A stretch of 64,000 bases of DNA from Acestrorhynchus altus (Eukaryota > Chordata > Actinopteri > Characiformes > Acestrorhynchidae): assembly GCA_034509495.1 (NCBI GenBank), contig CM067508.1:33951646-34015645 (forward strand), written 5' to 3'. The notes beneath the pieces were generated by a model, which had not been told where the DNA came from, did no database searches, and worked only from the letters and a program-made list of their open reading frames with translations. Position numbers and translations under genes: made by a program. Positions within the stretch are counted from its first letter, which is position 1; each line of letters begins with the position of its first letter. This document shows, in pieces, positions 23,721 to 36,179 of the stretch.

Positions 23721-24299
23721 TCTACCAGGAGTCGTGTGTTATGTTCCGGAGATAGTGCTCAGTAAACTTCACTAAGTTAGGCGAATGGAAAGGTTAAAGG
23801 TTTATGTTTTTTTAAACTATTAGAACCCGAGATTCACACTTTCCATGTTCTTTACTTCATAACGGGGTTTGTAACTCAGGATCAGAGTAACCTACATACC
23901 AAACTGCAAGACGTACATATATAATAATAAATATTCAGTGTTTGTATTGTATTATTTGGACTGCTGTAAAGTATTCTGAAGAACTTATTATAAATATTGT
24001 CACTGTCCAGTGAAAACCATGTATCTCCATATTTAGTTTAATGTCATCATTTGAGCAGCTCTGTACACTGTGTAAATAATTCTTCTTGAATACAGAAAAA
24101 GCTGAATGTGATATTAAATGCTCTTCCAATGTTTCATCGATGCCAAAGCTTCCTGATTTTCCATTAGAAAAAGAATTTAAAAAATGAATTAATGGATTAA
24201 AAATCCAGCAGAAAAAGTAAGAATTTCACATTTTAGACTGTTTATTTTAAGGGTAAGTGTTAGTTTGATGCAGTTTATGTTTTGATCATGTTCAGCTTT

Positions 24300-24640
24300 A
24301 CTTTATATTAACTTTATGATTCAAGTTAGGGTTAGAGTAAGTTTAGGGTAAGTTTAGAGTAAGTTTAGAGTAGGTTTAGGTTTATGGCTAAAGTTAGGGT
24401 TAACATTAGGGTTGGATTTAGGTTTATGGTTAAAGTTAGGGTTGAAATTAGGGTTAGATTTAGGTTTATGGCTAAAGTTATGGTTAAAATTAGGGTTGGA
24501 TTTAGGTTTAGGGTTAAAGTTATGGTTAGATTTAGGTTTATGGTAAAAGTTAGGGTTAAAGTTATGGTTAGATTTAGGTTTATGGCTAAAATTAGGGTTA
24601 ACATTAGGGTTGGATTTAGGTTTATGGTTATAGTTAGGGA
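24300..24640 (+). repeat. 42-bp TTAGGG-like minisatellite
   Basis: The array has units of about 42 bp, of the form taaagttagggttaacatta, gggttggatttaggtttatg, gt. TTAGGG appears up to three times per unit. Because 42 is a multiple of three, both strands keep open frames of about 108 codons across it. Units vary in length near 24,520-24,580. Confidence 0.9.
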
Positions 24641-25439
24641 TGTATATGTGTATATACAGTATATATATAGTCTCGATTCCGTCTCACTCATCCTGGTCTT
24701 AACTCAGATTTGATGTGGCCTCTGCACCCGAACCCTGCTTAATACGTCTAACAGGGTCATTTGGCATTCAGCTATGTCTGCACAATCCTGTACTGGACAC
24801 AGAGTGCAATATTTGGCTGCGGAAGCAAAATTTCTTCGCTCACATAGTGCATTATATTGGGAGAAGGGAGCTCAGACTGTTACATGTTCTGGCGTCCTGA
24901 AATGCTTTTGTGGTTGCTTTTGTTTGCAGTCTGTACTGCACAGAGTTCTGTTAGTGTTCTAGGATTTAATTTAATTTCTTTAAAGAAATGAATTACGCCG
25001 TTAAATAAGTGTGAGAGAGGGCAGCCCAATATTTACAGTCCTCAAATGCAGAGCTGGGAAGTAATGAATTCATCCATTCATTTTATATGATACTGGTAAA
25101 GTCAGTGTTTCTGCTGAAAATAAATAAATAATTAATTGATTAGCGTTAGGAAATTAGAAGCTCATTTTAACAGTCTCCAGACTCCTTGTCCCAAAAAAAA
25201 CTGACCGTGGGTTCTTCTAAGCAGCTGCCAAGCACTCTAGAACTCTAGAACTGTGAAAAGAACACCCCTTCAACTGTTAAGCATTGAATTGTGTGGCAGC
25301 CAGTGGCACTGGGAACATTTCACAGATAGGGGAAACTGATTCAATAGAAGTCCAGAAAATTCTGGAAGCAAACAGACACCATCTGTAAAAAAAAAGTTGA
25401 AAAGAGGAACTTCTACAAATAAATAATGAATAAACACAC

Positions 25440-25855
25440 CTCAAAACCCTCAACAGACCTCAAAAGGTGCAGCTGAAGGATTTACCGCGTCCCTCACAGT
25501 CCCCTGATCTGAACATCACTGAAAATCCATGGACAGACATCAGAAGAGCAGGAAGGATGGCCCAGGAATCTCACAGAACGGGAAAACAACAGAGGATGGA
25601 AAACTCTACAAAAAGTGTTTACAGGGTGTGATTTTTGCCAAAAAGGGTTGTAACCATGTACGTTATACTTGGGGCCTTTTTCCTTTTTTCCTTTTTTGAA
25701 AATGTATTTGAAAATAAAAAATGTTTTTGCTTAAAATAAAAAGGGGATGTGCTGCCTGTCGGAGATCATTTCATCTTTAACTTGCTTGGCTGTTCTCAGC
25801 AACAGTCATTTAGACCAAGGGTGCCCAAACTTTTGCATGCCGCTGTATTTTAGTG
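25440..25855 (+). mobile_element. Tc1-like transposon 3' relic
   Basis: Translation of 25,470-25,600 gives LPRPSQSPDLNITENPWTDI, the conserved SPDLNPIEN.W motif around the second Asp/Glu region of Tc1 transposases, in degenerate form. The element ends with gtgcccaaacttttgcatgc, the terminus also seen near 7,590. Confidence 0.8.
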
Positions 25856-26524
25856 CTGAAAGCCTACAGAGTGACGTCACCCAAGGAACAAAAGAACGCC
25901 ACTTATCTTGTTATTTCATCTGGACCAATCATTTGAAACTTTCTGAGACACTTGTCCAAAGTTCAACAGCTCGTCTGAACCTGACTGAGATGGGAGCCTC
26001 GTCAATTTTTTAATGGTTGAAAGCATTGTGTCGACATGCCTGAAATCCCCTCTTCGAGGCTGCTATGTGGTATTGTCACCCTTAACCACTTGCAAAGTTT
26101 CTCACACTGCCTCCCCCAAACCCTGGACAAGTGATGACGGGGCTTCCTCTACCAGTTCGGGGTGTTATTAGTGGTTTAGGTGCAACAACAGTGAGAATTT
26201 CATTATGAGGCCGCATCATGTATCCATGCCAACCCAGCAGAACCGAGATATCAGACAAACAACGGTTAATTCAAGGCGATTCAGGATGTAAACAACAGCA
26301 CATTTGCATACGCGTTTGCTTTTTGATCTTGGCAACACAAACGCTGAAGTGCTTCGGGTTTCATCTGAAACATGCTGTCATCTGAAGGCGGCCTTACTGC
26401 TGATCAGCTCAATTAGATTAACCAGACACTGCACTGCATCATCAGCTTTCCAAGATGACCTCATTCCATTCTCATAGGTGTATCAATGTCAATGAATCAA
26501 TTACCATATATCAGCGTAAGCACC

Positions 26525-26551
26525 AGCACGTGTGTGTGTGTGTGTGTGTAT
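26525..26551. repeat. (GT)n microsatellite
   Basis: Short GT run. Confidence 0.9.
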
Positions 26552-26699
26552 ACACACTCATAAAGAACTAAGGGGAGGCCCAAGCGTATTATGGACGTCC
26601 CAGTCCCTATCATTCCCAAATAATGCATATTATAATGCAGTGCATATCCATCCAATTCCAACGGTGACGTGTGTGTCCCAAAGTGGAAATTTGTGAAAT

Positions 26700-26905
26700 T
26701 AACCATCCTGAGGACAGCTGTCTCTGTCCAGCACTGACACTGAGGGGTTTAAACACTCCAGCAGCACTGCTGTGTCCGAGACACTCATACCACCACCATG
26801 TCAGTGTCACTGTAGTGCTGAGAAGGACCCACCACCCACATAGGGTTAGGGTTGGGGTTAGCTGCTCTGATAAAATGGGCAGAGAGTTATAATGTCATGG
26901 TTGGT
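26700..26905. mobile_element. Fold-back MITE, partial copy
   Basis: Contains cactgaggggtttaaacact, ccagcagcactgctgtg, ccaccaccatgtcagtg and cccaccacccacata. A terminal-like ataatgtcatggttgg closes it. Confidence 0.8.
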
Positions 26906-26909
26906 CTCT

Positions 26910-27985
26910 ACGGTGCCCGGGGATAGGGATGCCCACCTCTCTGGGCACTAGTGTGTACATGTGGGCCTTTAATATTTGTTCCACAGTAAGAAAAACACAG
27001 ATAAGCAGCTCTATTCATGTAACTGATATTTTGATCCATATTTGGACTCAAATCTAGGTTAAGGGTTCCTCAGTCCAGACCAAAGCTGGAAATCACACTG
27101 CATTTTAATCAGGGTTCGCTGGTGCAAACAAAAGTCAAACGAATAAAGTCACAACTAATCAGTGATAATATCATCAGGGCAATAATATCCACATTTAATC
27201 AGTAGAGCTCTGCTGAGTTTATATGTGTCTTGTTTTACCGTATGGGATTCTACCCATTACCATGGTCATGGTCCCATGAGGCCAAGTGGGGTGAAATAAC
27301 TGCCAGTATCTGCCCTTGAGTGGCAAACTGCTTTCCTAAACCCGCAAAAACTGAATATTAATATGCCATCCTATACTAATGGAAATATAAAGGATGTATG
27401 CATCCCTATTAATGATATAATGGTTTTAAAAGCCTCGTAGAAAATGTTCAAATGTCCAGATCCAAACGGCTCAGGAACCTCTACACTATTTAAGGAAGCC
27501 CAACGGAAATGAATGATGGTTTGCTCAATGTTTTGTATGTTTAGACATCATGCTTCAGTCCAAACGCACTACAGCTTGTTAAGAAGACGACCAAGATTGT
27601 CCTGCTCAGGGGGTCTCATTCCTCTTGTTTGGTGCCCACCAGGGATGGCTTGGCAGTGTTCTCACTTGTTCTAACGAACCGCTCTAACAGGACGATCACA
27701 CCAGGGTTTGCTTTAATGGACGTGCCAGGTTCGATCACGCCCTCAGTGTCTGCAGTGTGGAGCTATTTTAATGTGGAAAATGAAAACCTGTAACGTCTGC
27801 AGTGTCAGTGTTTCAACCACATTAGGCTTTAAGTCTGATTTTGAGGGTTGAAGAAGAAATCTGGGTACATATACCCTGAGGTGGAGCCCTAAATCTAGGT
27901 TCCTGGCTTGACCAGGGCCACCTCTCCATCCAAGGAGGGCCACTGGTAAACTTCAGCAAGTCTACTGGGGGTATCATTTATCCAA
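26910..27985. other. No gene seen
   Basis: Intergenic DNA with no recognised repeat or exon. Confidence 0.4.
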
Positions 27986-27990
27986 AAGAG

Positions 27991-28022
<32 letters not shown>
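27991..28022. repeat. (CA)n microsatellite
   Basis: Uninterrupted CA run of about 32 bp. Confidence 0.97.
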
Positions 28023-28024
<2 letters not shown>

Positions 28025-28449
28025 CGTTTAGCTCAGTGATTAATACGACCATGTGGAGACATTTCTGCTGAAAAATCCCCAAATAAAATCGTTCAAATCA
28101 TTCTCAGGTCAAAGATTAGTTGGTTGGTAACATCATCAGACGCCCCCCCGCCCTCCCTCACATGCATAATACACACACTTGAGAATCACGGGTGGTAGAT
28201 GAGGGTGTGGATCGTGAGCAGGCTCTCTTCAGCACCAGCTGAGTGTGTGAAGGGCTGAGGGGGGAGAGTGTGTGTGAGGTTTTGTCAGCTGCTGTGTCTG
28301 ATCCGCTCGACGCTTCATGGAACTGCAGACATGAACACATGACTCAGAGCTACACGAACGCAGCCCAAGGCTTCACACACAATAGCAAAACAACTGCACA
28401 GGCCTGAAAAGCATATGTTCAGACACAAAGAGATACATCAGCATATTCA

Positions 28450-28450
<1 letters not shown>

Positions 28451-28478
<28 letters not shown>
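28451..28478. repeat. (ATT)n microsatellite
   Basis: Nine or so ATT units in AT-rich surroundings. The 700 bp that follow hold no recognisable gene. Confidence 0.95.
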
Positions 28479-28480
<2 letters not shown>

Positions 28481-29199
28481 TTATGTTTTAATTATTATTA
28501 TATTGTTGATGTTGAATATTTCAATTTCAGAATGTATGTAACCCTTTAAGGCCAGAACTATCAAATCCTTTCCAAGAAGCCTTAATCATTTAATATAAAT
28601 TTTTGACCTTCTGAACAATTATTAAAAATACATTAACTAAAGGAAATAATGCTGCATATATGACTTTTATTTTGTATTACAGTTATATAATAAATTAATA
28701 AGTTCACGGTGCACTGCAGTTTAACAAATTAAAACAAACTGAAGATAAAATTGTTGCCTTTCTGGAAAACTTGGATCTGTTTTGTTTTGTAATGAATTAT
28801 TATTTATTCAATTAATTATTAATTCAATATTGCACACAATTCCACTTTTTGAACACAGCAGGCGACTAACTGGACTTATTGAGAAAATAAACTCAATTAT
28901 AAGTTGGTTCGACTCAAAGATCTGTAAAATGAGCAGAAAGTGTGTAGATGAATATATCAGACAATTATATTTCTTTAAGAGTAACAAACCTTTTATAATC
29001 ATCCTTCATTAAGACACGATTGGTCTTCAGGTGTCATGGCATTTACATTTATAATTTTACCAAATAAATGTCTCTCGGTTTAGCCACATCCTGTTGTGTT
29101 GAGAAACATCGCAGAAAATAAGTGACATCATTTGACACTTTAGAACAGCCATGTTGTGTCATGTTGTTTATTTTTGATTTCTTGTCAGAGACGGGGTCT

Positions 29200-30126
29200 T
29201 AGTAGTAGCAGCAGCAGTAGTTGTTTTTTATTAGTAGCAGTATTTTTATTTTTTAGTAATATATGTGAATGTATAAAACTAATATTACAGATATAAATAA
29301 CAAAAATAATTGTATTGATATTATTAATTTATTGATGATGATTATTATACGTAGTAGTAACATTAATAGTAGTAGTATTAGTAGTAGTAGTAGCAGCAGC
29401 AGTAGTGGCAGTAGTAATAGTAACAGTAGTAGTAATGGTAGCAGTAATATTAGCAATAGCAGTTTTAGTAGTTTTAGTAATGGCAGTGGCAGTACTACTA
29501 GGAGGAGGAGTAGCAGTAGTAGAAGTAGTAACATCAGTCAAAGCAGCAGTTTTAGTACAACTATAGTAGAAGCACTGGTAATAGCAGCAGCATTAGTAGT
29601 AGTTCTGGTGGTAGCAGTACTGAAATCAATATTTTATTGGGTTTATTTATTTTTTTTACTACTAGTAGTAGTTGTAGTTTTAGTAATAATATTAGTTGTA
29701 GTAGTAATAGTAGTACTACAGCAATAGTAACAGAAGTCATAGTTTTATGTTTAGTACTAGCAGCAGACGTTGGAGTAGTAGGCATGGTAGTAACAGTATT
29801 CAAAGAGGTTTTGGTAGTAGTAGTGACGGTAGGAACAGCAGTCTCAGCAGTATTTTTAGTAGTAATGATAGTAGTAGTAGTAGTAGAATGTGGTGGTAGT
29901 AACAGCAGTCCTTGAATTATTTTCCTAGTAGTAGTAGCAGTTTTAGTACAAAGCAGACACACTGTTAAAAGCAGTAGTGGTAGTTCTGGGGTAGCAGAAG
30001 TGATATCAATAATTTTATTTTTTACTAATAGTAGTAGAAATAGTAGTAGAAATAGTAGTAGTAAAAGCAGTTCAAGTAGCAGATTTAGCTTTAGTGGTAG
30101 TAACAGTAGTAGTAATGGTAGTAGTG

Positions 30127-30174
<48 letters not shown>

Positions 30175-30748
30175 GTAGTAGTAGTAGTAGTAGTAGTAAT
30201 AGCAGTCAAAGCAGTAATAGTAGGGGTAATAGTAGTAGTAGGAATAGCGTTCAAAGCAGTAGGACAAGTTTCAGTAGTTGTAGCAGTGGTAGTAACAGCA
30301 GTTCAAGCAGTAGTTTTAACTTTAGCAGTAGGAGGAGGAGCAGTGGTAGTAACAGGTTTTAGCTTTAGTAGTAGTCGTAGTAAACATTGTCAAACCACTT
30401 GATTTAGTTTTAGTGGTAAGAGAACTAGTAGAGGTAGTAGTAGTAATAAAAGTAGTAGCATTAGCTATTAGCCATAGCAGAAGTAATTGCAGTAGGAGTA
30501 TTATGATGAGTAGTACTAAAAGCAGTGAAAGCAGTAAGTTTATGTAGTAGTTTAGTAGTAGTATTAGCAGTATCAGTACCAATAGTAAGTGTCATAGTCA
30601 TGGTAGTAACAGTAATCAAAGCAATTTTAGTAGTAGTAGTATTAATAGTCATAGTAATAATAGAAGAAGTAGCATCTGTAGCATCATACTATTACTACTA
30701 GTTGTTGTAACATCAATCAGATCAGTAATTTTAGTAGTAGTACTAGTT

Positions 30749-30791
<43 letters not shown>

Positions 30792-31052
30792 CAATAGTAA
30801 CAGCAGTCAAAGAAGTACTTTTATTAGTTGTGTTAGCAGTTCAAGCCATAGTTTTAGCTTGAGGAGCAGCCATAGTAGTAGGAGCAGTAGTACTAAAAGC
30901 AGTCAATAGACATAGTCGAAGTGCTAAGCTTTAGTAAGTTTAGTTTTAGTAGTAGTAGTAGAATTAGCAGTAGTAATAGTAGCAGTAGTAGAACTGGGAG
31001 TAGATGAAGTAGTGGTAGTAGTAGTAGTAATAGTAGTAGATGAAGTAGTAGC

Positions 31053-31096
<44 letters not shown>

Positions 31097-32128
31097 AAGA
31101 AGAAGAAGAAGAACAAGCAGTAGAAGTAGCAGTAGTAGAAGAAGAAAAAGTAGTAGTAGTAGAAATACCAATAGTAGTAGTGGCAGTATTAGTAGCAGTA
31201 GTAGTAGAAGAAGTAGTGGTGGTACTAGTAATAGTACTAGTAGTAGAAGAAGAAGAAGCAGTAGTAGTAGCAGAAGAAGTAGTAGCAGTAGTAGAAGAAG
31301 AAAGTAGTAGTAGTAAAAGTAGCAGTAGTACAAGTAGTAGTAGCAGTAGTGGTAGTAGAAGTAGCAGTAGTAGTAGTTGTAGAAGTAGCAGTAGTAGTAG
31401 AAGTAGCAGTAGTAGCGCTAGTAGCAGTAGTAGTTGCTGTTGTTGTAGTAACAGCACTTGAAGCAGAGGTTTTAACCATAGTACAAGTTGTAGCAGTATT
31501 AGTAGTATTTGTTGTAGTAGTAGTAGAAGTAGCTGTAGCAGTAGTACTAGAAGTAGCAGTAGTAGTAGTAGCGGTAGTGGCAGTAGTAGTAGCGGTAGTA
31601 GTAGTAGAAGTAGTAGTAGTAGTGGCAGTAGTAGAAGTAGTAGTAGTGGTAGTAGTAGTAGTAGTAGAAGAAGCAGTAGTAGTAGTAGTAGTAGCAGTAG
31701 TAGTAGTTGTAGTAACAGCAGTTGAAGCAGTACTTTTAACTTTAGTAGTAGTTGTAGTAACAGCAGTAGTAGTAGTAGTAGTAGAAGTAGTAGTAGTAGC
31801 AGTAGTAGTACTAATAGTAGTAGTAGTAGTAGTAGTAGCAGTAGTAGTAACAGCAGTTGAAGCAGTAGTTTTAACTTTAGTAGTAGTTGTAACAGTAGTA
31901 GTTGTTGTTGTAGTAGTAGTAGTAGCAGTAGTAGTAGCAGTAGTAGTAGTAACAGCAGTTGAAGCAGTAGTTTTAACCTTAGTAGTAGTTGTTGTAGTAA
32001 TAACAGCAGTTGAAGCAGTAGTTTTAACTTTAGTAGTAGTTGTAGTAACAGCAGTAGTAGTTGTTGTAGTAATAACAGCAGCTGAAGCAGTAGTTTTAAC
32101 TTTAGTAGTAGTTGTAGCAGTAGTAGAA
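29200..32128. repeat. 2.9-kb degenerate AGT/ACT trinucleotide array
   Basis: About 2.9 kb consists almost wholly of AGT (GTA/TAG) triplets with AGC, AAT and GGT variants, and one ATT block at 30,129-30,175. A longer motif (cagcagttgaagcag then ttttaactttagtagtag) recurs inside it, starting at about 30,296, 31,716, 31,851, 31,953, 32,004 and 32,076. Long open frames (up to 326 codons of Val or 300 of Thr) arise only because AGT, GTA, ACT and CTA are sense codons; they are not genes. Confidence 0.98.
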
Positions 32129-32215
32129 TTTAAGTTCACACAATTACTATCACTATTTCTACTACATTACTATTATTACTACATCTTACTGCTCTCATTA
32201 CACCTCCACCCAGAA

Positions 32216-32226
32216 ATCTGTCTCTC

Positions 32227-32276
<50 letters not shown>

Positions 32277-32291
32277 CCTCCCTCCCTCCCG
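32216..32291. repeat. (TC)n / (TCCC)n microsatellite
   Basis: TC dinucleotides followed by CTCC units. Confidence 0.97.
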
Positions 32292-32980
32292 TTGGAAGGC
32301 AGCCTGACATACCAGACCCTGTTCGTTAGCGCATATTTTTACCCAGCCGTTACTAAATTAGGAAGCCGGAGAGTGCAAGCCGGGGGCTCTTGCCAAAAGA
32401 GAAGAAGGAGAATGAGGAGGGTCTGCTGCCACCGGGGTCTGCCCACAGCACTGGCAGCCTGGCCGCCACAATCAAGAGCCACTTAGCTCTCAGAAATAGA
32501 AGCCCAGCAGGGCTATGGGCCAAGCGCAGCCCTGGAACGGCCTGGCCAGTACGACTCCGGGAACAAACAAACAAATAAGTGTTTTCTTTATTGAAAATCT
32601 TGCCAGAGTTAAACAGGAAGCAGCCGCCGAGGTGCTATAATAAAGTCACGTTGGGCTGCCCTGCAAACAAGGTGTGCAAAGCCGCACGTTTATAAGCAGC
32701 TACGGCCACAGTGAACTTAAATAGAGTGAAGTGTTTGTTCCTGTAGGGCCTGGGGAGGGGGGGGGTGGCTGATGACGGACATCTGATTATGGTCATTTGT
32801 AGGAGATGATGTGGATACGGCCATTTAAAAGATTAAAAGTGCCCGATGTGAAGTTCGCTGGACGCTTCCCTCACCGACACCCTGCAATTATGAGGATTAA
32901 GATGTTCTCTGTTTAGTCGGGTGTTTGAGATGACCAGCAGTGATGTGTCCTTCCCTAAGTGCTTTGTTTTACATGCACTT
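32292..32980. other. Non-repetitive block, possible regulatory DNA
   Basis: Repeat-free, G+C-richer than its neighbours, with words such as gcatatttttacccag, ggccagtacgactccggg and tgctataataaagtcacg. No exon with convincing splice sites. It has the texture of conserved non-coding DNA. Confidence 0.3.
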
Positions 32981-32984
32981 TACG

Positions 32985-33155
32985 ACACTGGTCCTAGAGG
33001 CACCCCCGCCCTGCATGCTTTAGCTTGAATGCACATCCCTGCCACTCAGAGGGGCTTGTTGATTAGTTGAATCAGGTGTGCTGAGAGCAGGGACAGCTGT
33101 ACAATAAGCAGGGTAGGGGTGCCTCTAGGACCAGGGTTGAGAAACACTGGTCTAC
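32985..33155. mobile_element. Short palindromic MITE (same family as 22,585)
   Basis: Left end actggtcctagaggcacccc. Right end gggtgcctctaggaccaggg, ttgagaaacactgg. The core contains ggcttgttgattagttgaat. Confidence 0.88.
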
Positions 33156-33835
33156 AAAGGCAACAGGGAAAAATGCGGCGATGCCATCAAACGAACGCGT
33201 TCGGCTTCGTAGACGGAGATTCGTGTGACTCAGGTTTAACCTTTTGATGTCCAAGTGAATATGATCAAGCCAAAGTGCAAATGTGGAGGAGAGGCTTCTG
33301 CTGTCCTTTATTTCTCTCTCCCGCTCTTGCTCTCAGTGTGTGGGAGGCTGTTTTCCGTTAAAATCGATAGTTTCTCTCTCTCTCGCCATACGTTGCCTCG
33401 ACACAGGTACCACGGTCTGCTCTAAAGGGCCCTCTGAGATGATCCGAGATGGGAGAACGCACACGACGGGCAGAACAGGACTCCGACCCAATGCTTTTAA
33501 CACAACAACGTGCAAATCTTAAAAGTCGGGTTTGCTGGTTTCTTGCAGACACACTTGAAACGCAGACTCGTGGGACACGCAGCTGTCAGTGAGCTCACTC
33601 AGCAGGTCTGATTGCTTGAGGAGGAGCAGAAGTATGGTGAGAAATCGTTACAGAACCTGGTCTGAGGTGGAGTCTTATCTGTGGTGCTATTTTTAATGTT
33701 TACCCCGTTTTTCCTTTCAGGGCTTTACTTGCTGAGCTTTTCCTTAAACTGGATGACGGGATAAATACTGGTGATATAGCAACACCTGGTGGCGGAACAG
33801 AGCGATGCATGAACCTGATCAGGCCTGCTACAGCA

Positions 33836-33950
33836 GAGCTTCTCAACCCTGGTACTGGAGGCACCCCTGCCCTGTATGTTTCAGCATTAACACTAACTCC
33901 AATGTGCAGGGTATGGGGTGCCTCTAGGACCAGGGCTGAGGGCACTTATC
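33836..33950. mobile_element. Short palindromic MITE (same family as 22,585)
   Basis: Left end agcttctcaaccctggtact, ggaggcacccct. Right end ggggtgcctctaggaccagg, gctgagg. The core is shorter than in the 33.0-kb copy. Confidence 0.85.
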
Positions 33951-34199
33951 TACAGTAAATCTAATCCTAGGGCACCTTTGATGCTTGAGCTTTCAGCTCA
34001 CGGATTATTATAGATGTGTTTTCTGATTCCTTCTACTTTAAAAAAGGGAAAACAGCAGCAGCTTCAGAGCTTTCAGAGCTCGTTCCTGAAATCTGCTGTT
34101 ATAAGGTTTATATAAATCTGTTACAAACGTATTAAAAACATATCATTGCTATCATAAAAATCTTGTATCTCCATTGTTCATTTGAAAAAGTTAGGACTG

Positions 34200-35010
34200 A
34201 AAAAATCAATTTTAAAATGCATTTTAATGCCTAAAATCTGTATCTCCTCCTTTGTCTCAAATAATGTCAGATGTTTCTAGAACCATCTACCGTCTCTGAC
34301 ATAGACTGGAAGATGTTCCCACTCCTCCATGCGGAATTCTTTCAGCTCTGTGATGTTTCAGCGTCAGTCTTTGTACAGACGCTCTTCCGTTCTCCTCAAG
34401 CCCCCTCTGATACAAGAAAGATCTCATAGTGGTTTCTATGATGGAGAGATCTCCAGACCCAAGGATCTCCAAACCATCACACTTCCACCACCATGCTTTA
34501 CAGTCGGTATGAGGTTCTTGTGCTCAAATGCTGTTTGCTCCAAACATGTCTTCTGTTACTTCGCCCAAATAAGTCAACTTGGGATTCATCTGTTCAAATC
34601 ACATTGTTCCAGAAGATCCTTGCACACTGGTTTGGTCTCGTTCTGATGGTTTGCACTTTGCACATCAACTGTGACGAGAGCTTCCTGTAGGTCCTGTGAT
34701 GGCTTGTTAGGACTGTTAGGGACTTCTTTACGCATCTTGCGGTCTGCTCTTGGACTGAACTTGTTAAGATGACCTTATCTGGCCACGGATGTTTTAAATG
34801 TTCTCCACTTTTGTTTTCCTTTTCAGGAGAGTGGAACGGCTGATTTCAAATTGCTGAGATCTTTTCAGATATTTAAACTTTTTGGGAGCCAATGTTTTTG
34901 CGCGACAGCAACCACACGTCCTTTACAATCTGTGTTTAATCGAGAACCACCAAAGAAGCTTTCCAACCAACCAGTTCATTGTCCTTAGCTGAGCGCTGGA
35001 ACATGAGAGG
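34200..35010 (-). mobile_element. Tc1-like transposon relic (antisense)
   Basis: On the minus strand the segment around 34,480-34,530 reads as an element with the motif TVKHGGGSVMVW, typical of Tc1 transposases. It sits between degenerate N- and C-terminal blocks. Many stops and indels mean it is dead. It is probably the same family as the relic at 18.2 kb. Confidence 0.8.
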
Positions 35011-35864
35011 CTCGCAGAGATTAGTACGGTGTGATCACATTTTTATCCCTTTCTTTTTTCTTTTTTGACATTTATCATTTATGGCCTGAACTGATGGCCC
35101 GTGTCTCGTGTCTGTGCCGCCAAAAGAAATAACAAAGTTATAATACGTTTATTGTCCATTCACTTATACAAACATGGCTGTATTGCCACAGAGGGAGCCA
35201 TTTAGCAAAGGCAATAAGGTTGTAGCAGGGTCTCGTGGTGATAGATAGAGCTTCCTTTAACTAGATTTCCACTTGGCTGGAGAGAACTATTATTAAGCAT
35301 CACTGTTTGAGAATGATGGCCTCAACCAAAGTGGGGAACTCCAACTGTGAAAAGTACTGTGTGTCCTCGTGTGCTGATCTAATAGTGCACGCTCATAAAC
35401 TTCAGATAGGGAAGAAAGAAAAAGGGGGTATAAATATAATCTCTTCTGTCCAGGCCTGGAAATACAGGATCTGCAGCGCTTGAGAAGACAGAATGTCTTA
35501 CAGCGTACAGGCGAGGGGGCTTCGTAATGTGGGGACAGTGATCTGCATCTCCAAAATGTCATCTTCTGCACTGTATCATAACTAAACTGTAATCTGCATC
35601 ATCAGACTGTCTGTAAAATACCAGGTATTGAATAAAATCTGTTCCGGGGCCATATTCCTACACAGGTTTGGGACAAAAACACATGCCTGGACAAGTATGA
35701 GGGTGGAGCTTTGGACGGCCTATCCTTTCTGCACCTCTAGGTTTTTGGGTTGTTCTGTTTTTTTTGAGGGGATCAAATTACTGGTGGGGACAATTCAATA
35801 ATCCCTGGACATTGGTGAGAACACAACACTTTCATCCATGTTAATTTTATGCCCTTGTGTCCAG

Positions 35865-36175
35865 AAAGTGGACACAGTGTTTAACCAATGCAGCAGCTTT
35901 GCTGTTTCTGATCCACTTGTACCAGCAAAACACACACTAACACCACCACTACCATGTCAGTGTGACTGCAGTGCTGAGAATGACCCACCACCCACATGAT
36001 AGCTGCTCTGTGGTGGTCCTGCGGGGTCCTGAGCATTGAAGATCAGGGTGAAAGGAGGAGAATGAAGTCTGCAGAGAAACAGATGGACTACAGAGGGCTT
36101 TTGTACGGTCAGTCGAGCTGATTTGGATGGTGACTGTAGTCATATGACTATGGCTGATCGGTGTACATATACAGG
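35865..36175 (-). mobile_element. Fold-back MITE, one arm
   Basis: Contains gatccacttgtaccagcaaa, accatgtcagtgtgactg, aatgacccaccacccacat and gatcagggtgaaaggaggag. It ends near 36,170 with gactatggctgatcggtgta. Confidence 0.85.
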
Positions 36176-36179
36176 ATGT

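Noticed and set aside
24365..24713. Open frames of about 108 codons on both strands with a 14-residue repeat
   Set aside because: Consequence of the 42-bp period of the TTAGGG-like minisatellite.
26838..26862. Telomere-like ggttagggttggggttag
   Set aside because: Too short and isolated, lying within a fold-back MITE fragment.
31237..32329. Long open frames of poly-Val (326 codons, plus) and poly-Thr (300 codons, minus)
   Set aside because: They are produced by the AGT/ACT triplet array, where two of three frames on each strand lack stops. There is no gene-like composition or splice context.
33660..33840. Exon after a strong acceptor (tttttcctttcag at about 33,720)
   Set aside because: No donor and no frame linking to another exon, and it runs into a MITE.
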